NCBI GenBank assembly: GCA_028564925.1
Contig: CM053033.1
Location: forward strand, 84,179,468-84,243,467
Origin: Lithobates sylvaticus
Taxonomy: Eukaryota > Chordata > Amphibia > Anura > Ranidae
Direction of reading: 5' to 3'
Length of the DNA: 64,000 nt
Within the stretch, counting starts at the first letter, position 1, and every line of letters begins with the position of its first letter. The notes under the pieces were generated by a model. That model did not search any database. It was given only the letters and a program-made list of their open reading frames with translations, and was not told the DNA's origin. Below, piece by piece: positions 44,929-53,758 of this stretch. The translations under genes were made by a program, and so were the position numbers.

Positions 44929-46834
44929 CCCCGGCCCCCCCCTGAAAGGGCTGCGAAAATGTTCTCGCCTGAGTCATCAATTTCATCCACAAACCTATAT
45001 CTTTGTGGTCCCATCTCAGGGAGGGCCTCACCGCCTTGCGCTGACGAAATTGTTCGTCATAGCGTAGCCACGCTACGCCCCCATAAACCCTTTGGGCCTC
45101 ACTAATAGAGTCCAAATAACAGAAAAGCGCCGAACAGCACTCCGGCGTCTTCTCCCCAATTACACTGGCCAAAATGCTGAATGCCTGAAGCCAGTTACCG
45201 AAAGTCCGTGGAATCAAGCGATACCGACGCTTTTCTTCCTCTTCCCTCTTGCTGTCGTCCAGTTTAACCTTGTCAAGGTTAAACTTTTCAATAGGCAAAA
45301 GAGCAAAAAGCTCTACGTATTCCCCTCTCCAAATCCTGTCCTTCACCTCAGCTTTTAAATGGGCACCCAATGGGCCCTCAAAGCAAACATACACCTCCCC
45401 CTTTGCAGAGTCGGCCAACCTCACTCCGTCCGCAGGACCTTCCAACGGCTTGGGATCCATCGCAGTCTGCTCCGTACGCACGCCAGGAACCATCACCGGG
45501 GCTGACACCGCCGATGACACCGGGGCACCCACCACCTGTACACTTCCCGCGACGGGCGGTCTGTTGTCCCCCGCTGACGTCCATGCTGCCACTGGCGAAA
45601 CCCCAGCCGCAGTCGAACCCCCTAGTGTGCCCGTCAGCAAATCCTTACACCCCGCCAACCAGGTCTGCAACAGACGTTCCACCACCCCCTCCTGTCCCGC
45701 AGCCTGAACCACATCGCCTCCAGCCAATGCAACACCCCTGTCACCGCCCCCTTCAATTACCCCTGAAGACAGACCCTGTGACAGGTGCCCAGGATAGGGG
45801 ACAAAGGTGGGGGACAACACAGGGGGAGGAGCCACAGCAGAGGGGGCACAGGGAGAGGAGAAAACAGCAGGCAAATCAATAGCATGAGCAGACACAGGCA
45901 CAGATGGGGAAGTAGCAGTCAAGAACGCTGGACGCACAGGCACAGGCACAGATAAAGACATGACATTTTCAGATGAAGACATACTACACTTACCAGGCTG
46001 TCCCGGAGCCTGAAGCCGCACAGCCGCATCTCCCGCTCCCTGCTGTCTCCTCCACTCTTCCCCGGCAGCCTCCTCGGACGGCGTCCTCTCCTCTTCTTCA
46101 GACGCTGTGAGCTCACCCTCCGATCGGTCGTCCATCGTGCCTTGCGCCATGCCCGGGGAAGGATCGTTGGAGCCGCCCCCGACAGGGCGCCCGCTGGTGA
46201 CGTCATCGGCCGCTCGACGGCCCGACCGCCCCGCGTCACGGCTCCTCCCCCGCTGTACGCTCTGCCTGGACACAGACGCCGCTCTCCTCTCCTGCACAGG
46301 GGGCGGTGATACTGAAGCTTGGCGCCGGGTCCCTCTCCTTCTGTCCATGGGGGTCCCGGCCGCACCAGGGGACAGGCCCGCACCCGCTGCCACTGCCACT
46401 GCTCTCCCACGCCGAGCCTCGCGAGCGGGAGGGGGGTTGGGCCCCCCCCCCTGCCCTGCGGCCGTCACGTCCTGTATTATGGTAGAAGTGAGGCGGGAGC
46501 TAAATGTATTAGCAGAGCTCCCGCCGGGGTCCCGCCTTAGTAGAGGATTCCTCCCAGCCCCGCAGGCCGCAGAGGTAGTCTTTCTCTTGGCCTTGGGTGC
46601 TGAAGGGTCCCGTCTGCCGGGGCTCCTAGTGCGGCGGCAGACCCTGGGGGTCAATTCAGGGCTAAGGCGCTCCGGAGGGTGAGACCTCCTAGCGCGTGTT
46701 GGTCGGGGGGCAGGAGAAGCATGAACCTGCCCCGACCCCTGGACTAAAACTGACAGCTGCCTCTCTAACCACTGTGGCCCATTAACAGCCGCAGCCGCCC
46801 TCAGCTGGGCAAATAAGCCCTCAATATCAGCCAT
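44699..46834 (-). CDS. Ngaro Gag-like protein
   Basis: A 711-residue frame starting MADIEGLFAQLRAAAAV, about 75 bp inside the upstream repeat A. The N-terminal two thirds is low-complexity, rich in Pro, Arg, Ser and Gly. Residues about 480-640 form a more ordered region (VYVCFEGPLGAHLKAEVKDR, IPRTFGNWLQAFSILASVIG). Residues 651-683 hold a zinc-binding cluster: a CCCH-like part (CKFGGSCRFRH) followed by a CCHC-like knuckle (CSGCGGSHPLAKC), common in Gag-like proteins of tyrosine-recombinase retroelements. It would package or chaperone the RNA. The frame overlaps the reverse-transcriptase frame by 230 bp, so the family's usual frame change or internal initiation is probably used. Confidence 0.85.
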   Translation of the reverse strand: MADIEGLFAQLRAAAAVNGPQWLERQLSVLVQGSGQVHASPAPRPTRARRSHPPERLSPELTPRVCRRTRSPGRRDPSAPKAKRKTTSAACGAGRNPLLRRDPGGSSANTFSSRLTSTIIQDVTAAGQGGGPNPPPAREARRGRAVAVAAGAGLSPGAAGTPMDRRRGTRRQASVSPPPVQERRAASVSRQSVQRGRSRDAGRSGRRAADDVTSGRPVGGGSNDPSPGMAQGTMDDRSEGELTASEEEERTPSEEAAGEEWRRQQGAGDAAVRLQAPGQPGKCSMSSSENVMSLSVPVPVRPAFLTATSPSVPVSAHAIDLPAVFSSPCAPSAVAPPPVLSPTFVPYPGHLSQGLSSGVIEGGGDRGVALAGGDVVQAAGQEGVVERLLQTWLAGCKDLLTGTLGGSTAAGVSPVAAWTSAGDNRPPVAGSVQVVGAPVSSAVSAPVMVPGVRTEQTAMDPKPLEGPADGVRLADSAKGEVYVCFEGPLGAHLKAEVKDRIWRGEYVELFALLPIEKFNLDKVKLDDSKREEEEKRRYRLIPRTFGNWLQAFSILASVIGEKTPECCSALFCYLDSISEAQRVYGGVAWLRYDEQFRQRKAVRPSLRWDHKDIGLWMKLMTQARTFSQPFQGGAGGASAPSSSAANRKGYCWRFNDSTCKFGGSCRFRHECSGCGGSHPLAKCFKQSKAKPADAGKRENTGEGGKNGPLPQ

Positions 46835-46907
46835 GTCAGAGAAACTGGTCTAACTGCCTAAAATTAAGCTAACCTAGCTTCTAATTGTCCAAAATGTAAG
46901 CTCACCA

Positions 46908-47170
46908 AAATTCTCTCGTTCTGCCTATCTCCAACTGACCCCAAGACTCCTATTACACTGCCTACCCCTTCTTTTGACTCCACCCTGCCCTGACCTACTC
47001 CACCCTGCCACACCTCGCTCTGTACCAATAGCTGTTGACCCTTGGTATTAAATATTACTTTATTACATTTTAAAATCTGCCCAACTACAGCCTGCCCTGC
47101 CCCCCCCAGTCATGCAGGCCTTTCGTTCTATATGCTACGCATCCCCACTACATGGCCTGATTCTTGACTG
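46908..47170 (-). repeat. Ngaro split repeat A, upstream copy
   Basis: 263-bp match of 40870-41132. It lies upstream of the Gag-like frame, where the promoter of such elements is expected. Confidence 0.92.
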
Positions 47171-47625
47171 ATCCTATTCCCAGAAGTTGTCAGTCTGCCT
47201 TGTTTACACTTACCTCTCCCCGTTCTTCAGCTCTGTGACCCGATCGCACGACCCACAGCTGGGCACTTAAAGAGCAATGTACCTGTACGTTGATGTGCCC
47301 AGTCGTGCCATTCTGCCGACGTAAATGTGCAGGAGGCGGTCCTTAAGCGGTTAACTGGCCAAAAACAAACAAACTGTCTAAATGATCAAATTTCGTATAG
47401 TGTATGGCCAATATTAGGCTCGTACACACTATAAGAAAATTGGGCGAACATTTTCGTCCAAAGAATTGTGTACACAACGACTTCGAATTTTCGTACAAAG
47501 ATTCCCAAAGGGACAAATTCCAAAATGTTTTTTTTGTACGGGAACAGAACAAACGATTTTCATTTAATGTGTACCATTTTCTTACGGTTGTCGTACAAGA
47601 AAAATCAGAAAAGAAATGCCTGGTA

Positions 47626-48322
47626 CCAGCGTGGGTTTGATTTAAATCAAGTCGATTTAAATCATTATTTAAATCACTAGTAAAACGGCTTGATTTAAAT
47701 CAACTCAATTGAAATCATAATTTTTTAAGAGAAACTCATCTCTGCCCTGCAGCGGCTCCTCCTCCGACTCGCTGTTGACTCACTGACAGTCCCATTCACT
47801 TTAATGGGACGGCTGGTGATGTGCCAGTGACACAACAAGATGGGGGATGTGGCAGCAGGTGAGTGGATGCCCACTAACAGGCGCTGCCATGATGGATCTG
47901 AAATGACAGGTGCTCTTTAAATGTAAGGACTTATTCTTGCTGGTAGTTAGAATCTTTAATATGTGCAAACAAAATTAAGGTTTCCTATTTAGAATAATAA
48001 ACTGTCAGATTAGTAAAACAGCGATATCAGAACCGATTCAATCATACAGTTTGTAGTGTAAATAGATTTGCAAAACAAAGGGATAGAGGAATATTATAAT
48101 ACTAAATGAATAATGTTTCTTAAATAGAAAACTATCTTGAGATAGATTTTTACTCCAAAAATATTTAATTAAAATAAATTTGATAAAAACCAAAAAAATC
48201 TGATTTAAATCAAAAAAATCTGATTTAAATCAAAAAAATTTGATTTAAATCAAAAAAATCTGATTTAAATCAAAAAAAATCTGATTTAAATCAAAAAAAT
48301 CTGATATTTTTACCCACCCTGC
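47626..48322. mobile_element. hAT-type element with TTTAAATC repeats
   Basis: Ends CCAGCGTGGGTTTGATTTAA and TTTTTACCCACCCTG; the flanks CCTGGTA and CCCGGTA match at 6 of 7. The interior is AT-rich. Confidence 0.65.
48180..48310 (+). repeat. 20-bp tandem repeat (AAAAAAATCTGATTTAAATC)
   Basis: Six to seven near-identical units at the right end of the hAT-type element, each containing the palindrome GATTTAAATC. Confidence 0.9.
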
Positions 48323-48851
48323 CCCGGTAAACACAATGAGATTATCGGACGAATGATCATCCGTTTTTTTTTGTATGTTAATTTCAGATCGATTCTGATC
48401 AGTTTACTAAAGTCACGAAAATTCACGTACGACAGAATAAAAATTCAGAAGTGATGTCATGTATTGTAATGCAATTTGTATTGCATTTTAGAACGACAGC
48501 TGTACCGATTAAACAAAAATTGTACGATGCATCGTCCGAAAAAAAATTGGTTTTGCCTCTCCGATCAAATAATACATTGGATGAACTGTTCTGATCGGCT
48601 CTTGAAAACTCTGTATTAACGATCAGATTATCGTACGATTGCTTTGAAAGCGATATTTTTTGTAAGATTTTCTGATCGTGTGTACCGGGCAAAAGTCTGC
48701 GCATGATCAGAAACAATAAACAACAAAAAAAAAAAAGCCTTTGTGTGTACCCCACTTCAGTAATTAACACAGCCATTTAATTTGAGGGAAATCCTGAAAA
48801 CATGACCTGTTGGGGCGCCTTGAGGACTGGAGTTGAGAGACTGGTTTAGGA

Positions 48852-49799
48852 GACTGTAAGAGCTTTTTTTTTTTTTTTTTTACCTGATCCTCCACTCGCC
48901 AGGCAAAGGTGCTCCCCTACACTCTGGCAGTGGTGTCTACACCTCCAATGTGAGCCTATGGTCCCTGCATTGGTCTTGATGACGTCAGAGAAGCTTAGAT
49001 TGCTGAAGTGTACGGAGAATTTGGTGAAGATCTGCACCAGAAGTTACTCAAGAGTAATGTTCGGCTCTAACCCACCAGGAAGCCATCACTGCACACCGCC
49101 AATCATAGGCAAGAGGCATTTCCCAACCCGCAGCTGCACAAACACACGCTGCCTATGATTGGTTTGATCAGAACACGCCCGAGCCCATTGCTACTCAAGA
49201 GGGACCATGTAATCCTATGGAACTCTTCACATTGATCTGTTGTGGGTCCACTGCATCAAGTAAAATCCCACTTGCTGCATCTTTGGTGCAGATTTGATGC
49301 AGTAAAAAAAAAAAAAAAAAAACACACCAAAAACACTCCTCCCCATTGAAATGCAAAGCATTTTTTGATGCGGTTTTTGAGTCATGTGTCCAGTGTAAAA
49401 TGCACTGCAAACACAGTAAAAACACAGCCAAACACATGCGTTTACAGCGTTTTTGCTACAGATCAGTGTGAAGTGCCCTAAGTTTCTACCTAAAATTAGA
49501 TATCTTTATGTGTGTGTGGGTTTTTTTTTTTTTTTCACTTCTTTTCCAGCACATCTCCTGCAGCTTATTATCATTTATTGGCATCTATTTCTTTTTTATT
49601 TGTTTATTTTTTCCTGCGGCCCATCTATTTGTCTGCCTGCAAACAAGCAACAATTGTGACTATAAATTAAGTAACACTCGTGCCTTGGTAGTGTAGTGTG
49701 ATTGTATCTGGCTGCTTCTGTATATACTGTTCCCTGACTGGGGGACAAATGTGACAATAAATTTAGGCTAAACAGCGCTGACCCCACTACGTCCAAAAA

Positions 49800-49887
<88 letters not shown>

Positions 49888-50823
49888 TAAAATCAATACA
49901 TACACTGGTAACTAACACCGTAGCTAGCTCAATAGACAATCGTGTCTGAGTGACAATCTGTGAATTGGTGACTCAAAAATTACAACAGTATCTGATTATT
50001 GGTGACTTATTATATAAATTATAAAGTGACTTGTGATAAACTGTGCAAATATAGCTGAGATAAAGTGCTTGGTGCTCCGTGCTCCAAAGGTGACTTTATT
50101 TCCACCGTTAGCGGTTCCGCACTCACCAGATGAGTGGGACTCCGCGGCCGTATGGCTAGAAAGAGTCAGCTGTGCTTTGAGGTCACTCAAGGGAGGACCT
50201 ATCCCTCTACCGTGGTCTCCAGATGCTTCCGCTGTATAGGTGGACTTCCTAATGGTAACACTGGCAATCCAGGGTATGCAGGCATGGAATACATAAACAG
50301 ACTCCTCATAGTGTAAGATACTTAAAAAAAACTTTATTCTGCTTATGCATCTTATAATAAAACTCTTTTTAAAATTGTGATCAGTTTAATAAAAGTTCTG
50401 ATGAAAAACGTCCCTGTGCAGCTGTCGATAACTGTGGAATGGCGATGTCTGCAGACCAGCGTGTGTTTCCAAAGTCCATGCCGGATATGGTGTATCGGGA
50501 CTTTGGGCTTGACGTGTTTCGTCATCAAAGTGCGACATTATCAAAAGAAGGAAGTCCCCTTGTGTTCCAGTCCATTATATAGGTGGTCATAATAGACTAA
50601 ACCTCTCCCTATGTGTCTACTTAGACTACACCACCAGGGAGTTCACCCTTAGGATAAATGGAAGAGTGTCTTATTATCCCCCTAATTACATGGTGTTATG
50701 TCCTCCAAAGCAACAATTGTGTCATTAAATCTACAGTATACCGTATACTCAGGCAATGTGATTTTAATTGCGCACCAGTGTTTTGTAATCCCTTCTTCTG
50801 GGGCACAGGATGTAGCAGTGGAA

Positions 50824-50901
<78 letters not shown>

Positions 50902-50916
50902 ATATATATACACACA
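48852..50916. other. No gene; arrays and dispersed repeats
   Basis: Poly(A)-type tracts occur at 48866-48881 and 49298-49321. A pure (TA)n array lies at 49803-49880. 50060-50620 (with GACGTGTTTCGTCATCAAAG near 50510) resembles a dispersed amphibian repeat. A (TA)n/(TG)n compound array occupies 50830-50910. Confidence 0.5.
49803..49880. repeat. (TA)n microsatellite, about 39 units
   Basis: An uninterrupted TA run of about 78 bp. Confidence 0.95.
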
Positions 50917-51745
50917 CACTATATTACCAAAAGGATTGTGACACCTGCCTTTACACGCACATGAACTTTAATGGCATCCCAGTCTTATTCCGTAGGCAGG
51001 GCCGTCTTTAGTATTGATTGGACCCTGGGCAAACATTTTCTTGCCCCTCCCATGTATTTTTGTTCTCCACCCGCTCTGAGACATACAATAAATAGCAGCT
51101 AGGTATTAGCAGTTTACTAAATCAGATCAGACAGCGACTGCGATTGGTTGCCAGAGGTTACAGTGTACCATTACTGCTCACTGACTGGCTGCTAGAGGTT
51201 ACAGCACACATTATGACTCACTGTTTATTTGCTAGAGGTTACAGCATATGACTTCTGTTTGTTGATTGGTTGCTAGAGATTACTGTACATCAATACTGCT
51301 CACTGATTGGTTGCTAGAGGTTAATGGACATCCTTACCACTCACTAATTGGTTACTGGACATCCTTACCACTCACTAATTGGTTGCTAGAGGTTAGTGCA
51401 CATCATTACTGCTCACTGGTTGCTAAAGGTTACAGCACAACATCTCCTCACTGCCTACACACCATGGAGTGGGGAGGTGAGGGGACCCTTCAATATACAG
51501 AAAACTCCTAGGGATCCTAGGACTCCTGAGATCAGTGGCAAAGCTGGGGGGTGGATGGGATCAGTGGCAGTGGTGGGGGTATGGGATTATTTAGGAAGCA
51601 GTACACTGTGTCAAATTCTTAATCATGTAGAGCAAAGCTGGAAATCTTTGGCAAGTATATAGTGGGGGATTCTACACCGACGTGACCACCATTAAAGTTC
51701 ATGTGCATGTAAAGGCACGTGTCCCAATACTTTTGACAATATTGT
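50917..51745. mobile_element. Tc1-type nonautonomous element (ATATTACCAAAAG ends) with an inner insertion
   Basis: ACTATATTACCAAAAGGATT at the left is mirrored by TACTTTTGACAATATTG at the right, and the inner CACATGAACTTTAATGG / CCATTAAAGTTCATGTGC blocks are inverted. Near 50997 the Tc1-type arm gives way to GGCAGGGCCGTCTTTAG, a hAT-like end carrying the minisatellite. Confidence 0.7.
51140..51435 (+). repeat. Minisatellite, unit about 35-48 bp (TTGGTTGCTAGAGGTTA)
   Basis: About seven diverged units with the core CTCACTGATTGGTTGCTAGAG followed by GTTACAGCACAT and CATTACTG. Unit length varies. Confidence 0.85.
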
Positions 51746-52427
51746 GTATATCTTGTTTTACTTGACAGGTAGCTATGAGTAAGGCCTGGAGTGGCTGAAA
51801 TGCGTCAAAGTATATGGCGAGCTGTGTTTAAGCAATTTGATGTAATAAAGGATACCAAGGAATTTTACTGGAGTTCCGCTTGTGTTTAAAAGAATTTCTG
51901 TGGGGAGAATAGGCTGTAAGGACCAGTCTAGCAGTGTGGGAGAGCCTACGAGAGTGGAGGATCAGGTAAGTACAACTGCTTTTCTTTGTCCCCTTCACAG
52001 AAACGAGCAGTTAACCCTTGCATTGGGGGTGCAGCCTCTTTTCAATGAGCCTTTAATTGACAAAAATAATTTTATTGACAATGTTTGAAAGAAAAATCAA
52101 ATGTGCGTCATTTTCTATTCTTCTACCCTGAGACCAAGAATGTTCCGTTCTATGGTAGAGAATGTCAATAGCTGGAGGCGAGGGCTTCAGGGAAAAGGGC
52201 GAGCACAAGTGCGAGGGCTGCTAAGTCAGTTGTAATGCCGAGAAGAATGGAAATATTTATTACCTCTGTCCTCTGTTTGCACCTAAGCCAGACCCAAAAT
52301 CGCACAGGACCCTTTTCAAAAACAGACTGCATCCATCCTGGACATGTGTGCACCGGCTCCATTGAAAGATGGTCCGATTGGCATGTTTTGCAAATTGGAT
52401 GGAGTTAAAAACGCATTCCAATTCGCA
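51746..52427. other. No gene recognised
   Basis: The stretch 51780-51880 (CTGAAATGCGTCAAAG, TACTGGAGTTCCGCTTGTG) looks like a dispersed repeat end. 51930-52390 shows nothing nameable. Confidence 0.35.
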
Positions 52428-52846
52428 TACAGTGCCTTGAAATAGTATTCATACCCCTTGAAATGTTACAACCAAAAATGTAAATGTATTTTATTGGGAT
52501 TTCATGTGATCGACCAACACAAAGTGGCACATATATGTGAAGTGGAAGGAAAACGATAAATTTATTTTTTTACAAATAAATATGTGAAAAGTGTTGTGTG
52601 CATTTGTATTCAGCCCCTGAGTAAATACTTCGTACAACCACCTTTCGCTGCATTTACAGCTACAATTTTTGGGGTATGTCTCTACCAACTTTGCACATCT
52701 AGAGAGTGAAATGTTTCCCATTTTTCTTTACAAAATAGCTAAAGCTCTGTTAGATTGGATGGAGAGCATCTGTGAACAACAATTTTCAAGTCTTGCCACA
52801 GATTCTCAATTGGATTTAGGTCTGGGCTTTAACTGGGCCATTCTAA

Positions 52847-53270
52847 AGCCCCATACACACGGTCGGATTTTCCAACGGAAAATGTCCTATCGGACAATGT
52901 TGTCGGAAATTCCGACCGTGTGTAGGCTCCATCGGACATTTTCCATCGGATTTTCCGACGGACAAAGTTTTATCTCCTGCTCTCAAATTTTCCGACAACA
53001 AAGTCCTTTCGGACTTTTTCCGATCGTGTGTAGCGAATTCCGACGGACAAAGTGCCACGCATGCTCAAATCACATTACAAGACCAAAGCTATTGGCTACT
53101 AGCCTCTACGTAGTCCCGTCGTAGGCAACAAACGTCACCACGTTCAGAATGATCGGATTTTCCAACAACTTTGTCCGACCGTGTGTATGCAACACCAGTG
53201 TCGGACTAAATCCGTCGGAAAAAATCCGATGGATTTTGTGGTCAGATTTTCCGACCGTCTGTACAGGGCA
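52847..53270. mobile_element. Harbinger-type palindromic MITE inside Tc1
   Basis: AGCCCCATACACACGGTCGG to GACCGTCTGTACAGGGCA, flanked by TAA (52844-52846 and 53271-53273). The joined flanks read CCATTCTAACACAT. Close relative of 34034-34458. Confidence 0.88.
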
Positions 53271-53328
53271 TAACACATAAATATGCTTTGATCTAAACCA
53301 TTGCATTCTAGCTCTGGCTGTATGTTTA

Positions 53329-53758
53329 GACCCCTTTCACACCGAGGGCGTTTTGCAGGTGCTATAGCGTTAGAAATAGCGCCTGCAATCCGCCCTCAAA
53401 CTGCTGCTCCATTGTCTCCAGTGTGAAAGCCTTGGGCTTTTACACTGGAGCGGTGCGCTGGCAGGGCATCAGGAAAAGTCCTGCCAGCAGCTTCTTTGGA
53501 GCGGTGTAGGAGCGTTGTGTTTACCGGTCCTCCACCGCTGCTCCCCATTGAAATCAATGGGGCAGCACTGCAATACCACCGGCAAAACGCTGCTATTGCG
53601 GCGTATTGTGGGCAGTTTTAACCCTTTCTGGGCCGCTAGCGGGGGGTAAAAGAGCCCCGCTAGCGGCTGAAATGCGCCGCAAATCCGACGGTAAAACACT
53701 GCTAAAAATAGCGGTGTTTTACCGCCGACGCTATGGGCAGCTTGGTGTGAAAGCCCTC
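53329..53758. mobile_element. MITE (GACCCCTTTCACACCG ends) inside Tc1
   Basis: Flanked by TTA (53326-53328 and 53759-53761). The other Tc1 copy reads, in this orientation, GTATGTTTAGAGTCGTTG across the site. Internal blocks are those of 16942, 32822 and 57934. Confidence 0.9.

Larger units (their letters stand above)
40333..47170 (-). mobile_element. Ngaro-type tyrosine-recombinase retroelement, looks whole
   Basis: A DIRS-order retroelement of 6.84 kb on the minus strand. It has split direct repeats in the Ngaro arrangement: A (47170-46908), coding region, B (41532-41127), A (41132-40870), B (40738-40333). The A copies are 263 bp each with about one visible difference; the B copies are 406 bp each and appear identical. 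TGACTG lies at both outer ends and at the inner A/B junction, fitting recombinase-mediated insertion without target duplication. Four long open frames encode Gag-like, RT-RNase H, tyrosine recombinase and SGNH-hydrolase-like proteins. Near-identical repeats imply a young insertion. Confidence 0.92.
39758..47199. mobile_element. Retroposon-like insertion with 13-bp target duplication
   Basis: The 13-mer TTGTTTACACTTA occurs at 39745-39757 and 47200-47212, exactly at the two interruption points of the TTAA-flanked repeat. The enclosed sequence is 39758-40332 plus 47171-47199 (about 600 bp) around the Ngaro element. A duplication of this length suggests target-primed retroposition. The A-rich AAGAAAAACAAAC at the left may be a tail remnant. 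The family is not recognised. Confidence 0.55.
39021..47350. mobile_element. TTAA-flanked dispersed repeat (CCACTTAAGCCC / CCGCTTAAGG ends), split by inner layers
   Basis: Flanked by TTAA (39017-39020 and 47351-47354). The left part runs to 39757, the right part from 47200. Internal landmarks (CACAAATAGAGCTTTCTTTT, GCAATTAGCGTTTATTGATT, TTTTTGGGACCATTGTCATT) also occur in inverse at 30072-30996 and 56578-57250. Confidence 0.82.
38731..47413. mobile_element. MITE with GGCCATACACTATACG ends, split by inner layers
   Basis: ATGCTGGCCATACACTATACG-type left end (from 38731) and CGTATAGTGTATGGCCAATA right end are flanked by TTA (38728-38730 and 47414-47416). It sits in the hAT element at a TTA. Confidence 0.8.
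47417..48755. mobile_element. MITE with GGCTCGTACACAC / GTGGGGTACACAC ends, adjacent to the nest
   Basis: Starts right after the TTA that ends the previous MITE (47414-47416) and is followed by TTC (48756-48758), a decayed TTA. The inner arms (TCGTACAA, TTCGTACAAAG, ATCGTACGATTG) are inverted. It carries the hAT-type insertion 47626-48322. Confidence 0.7.
38632..48843. mobile_element. hAT element (CAGTGTTTCTCAACTCCAG ends) split by about 10 kb of nested insertions
   Basis: The left half 38632-38730 begins CAGTGTTTCTCAACTCCAGT. The right half 48756-48843 ends CCTTGAGGACTGGAGTTGAG then AGACTG. The flanking 8-mers are GTGTAGGA (38624-38631) and GTTTAGGA (48844-48851), 7 of 8 matching, so the two halves are one insertion. 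Read together they give a short palindromic element of about 190 bp. Confidence 0.85.

Noticed and set aside
45249-46682. Long plus-strand frames opposite the Ngaro Gag-like gene
   Set aside because: They are antisense shadows of a GC-rich coding region; the minus-strand frame has the zinc-binding cluster and the right position.
50658-51011. Tyr/Ile-rich frames
   Set aside because: They translate (TA)n and (TG)n microsatellites.
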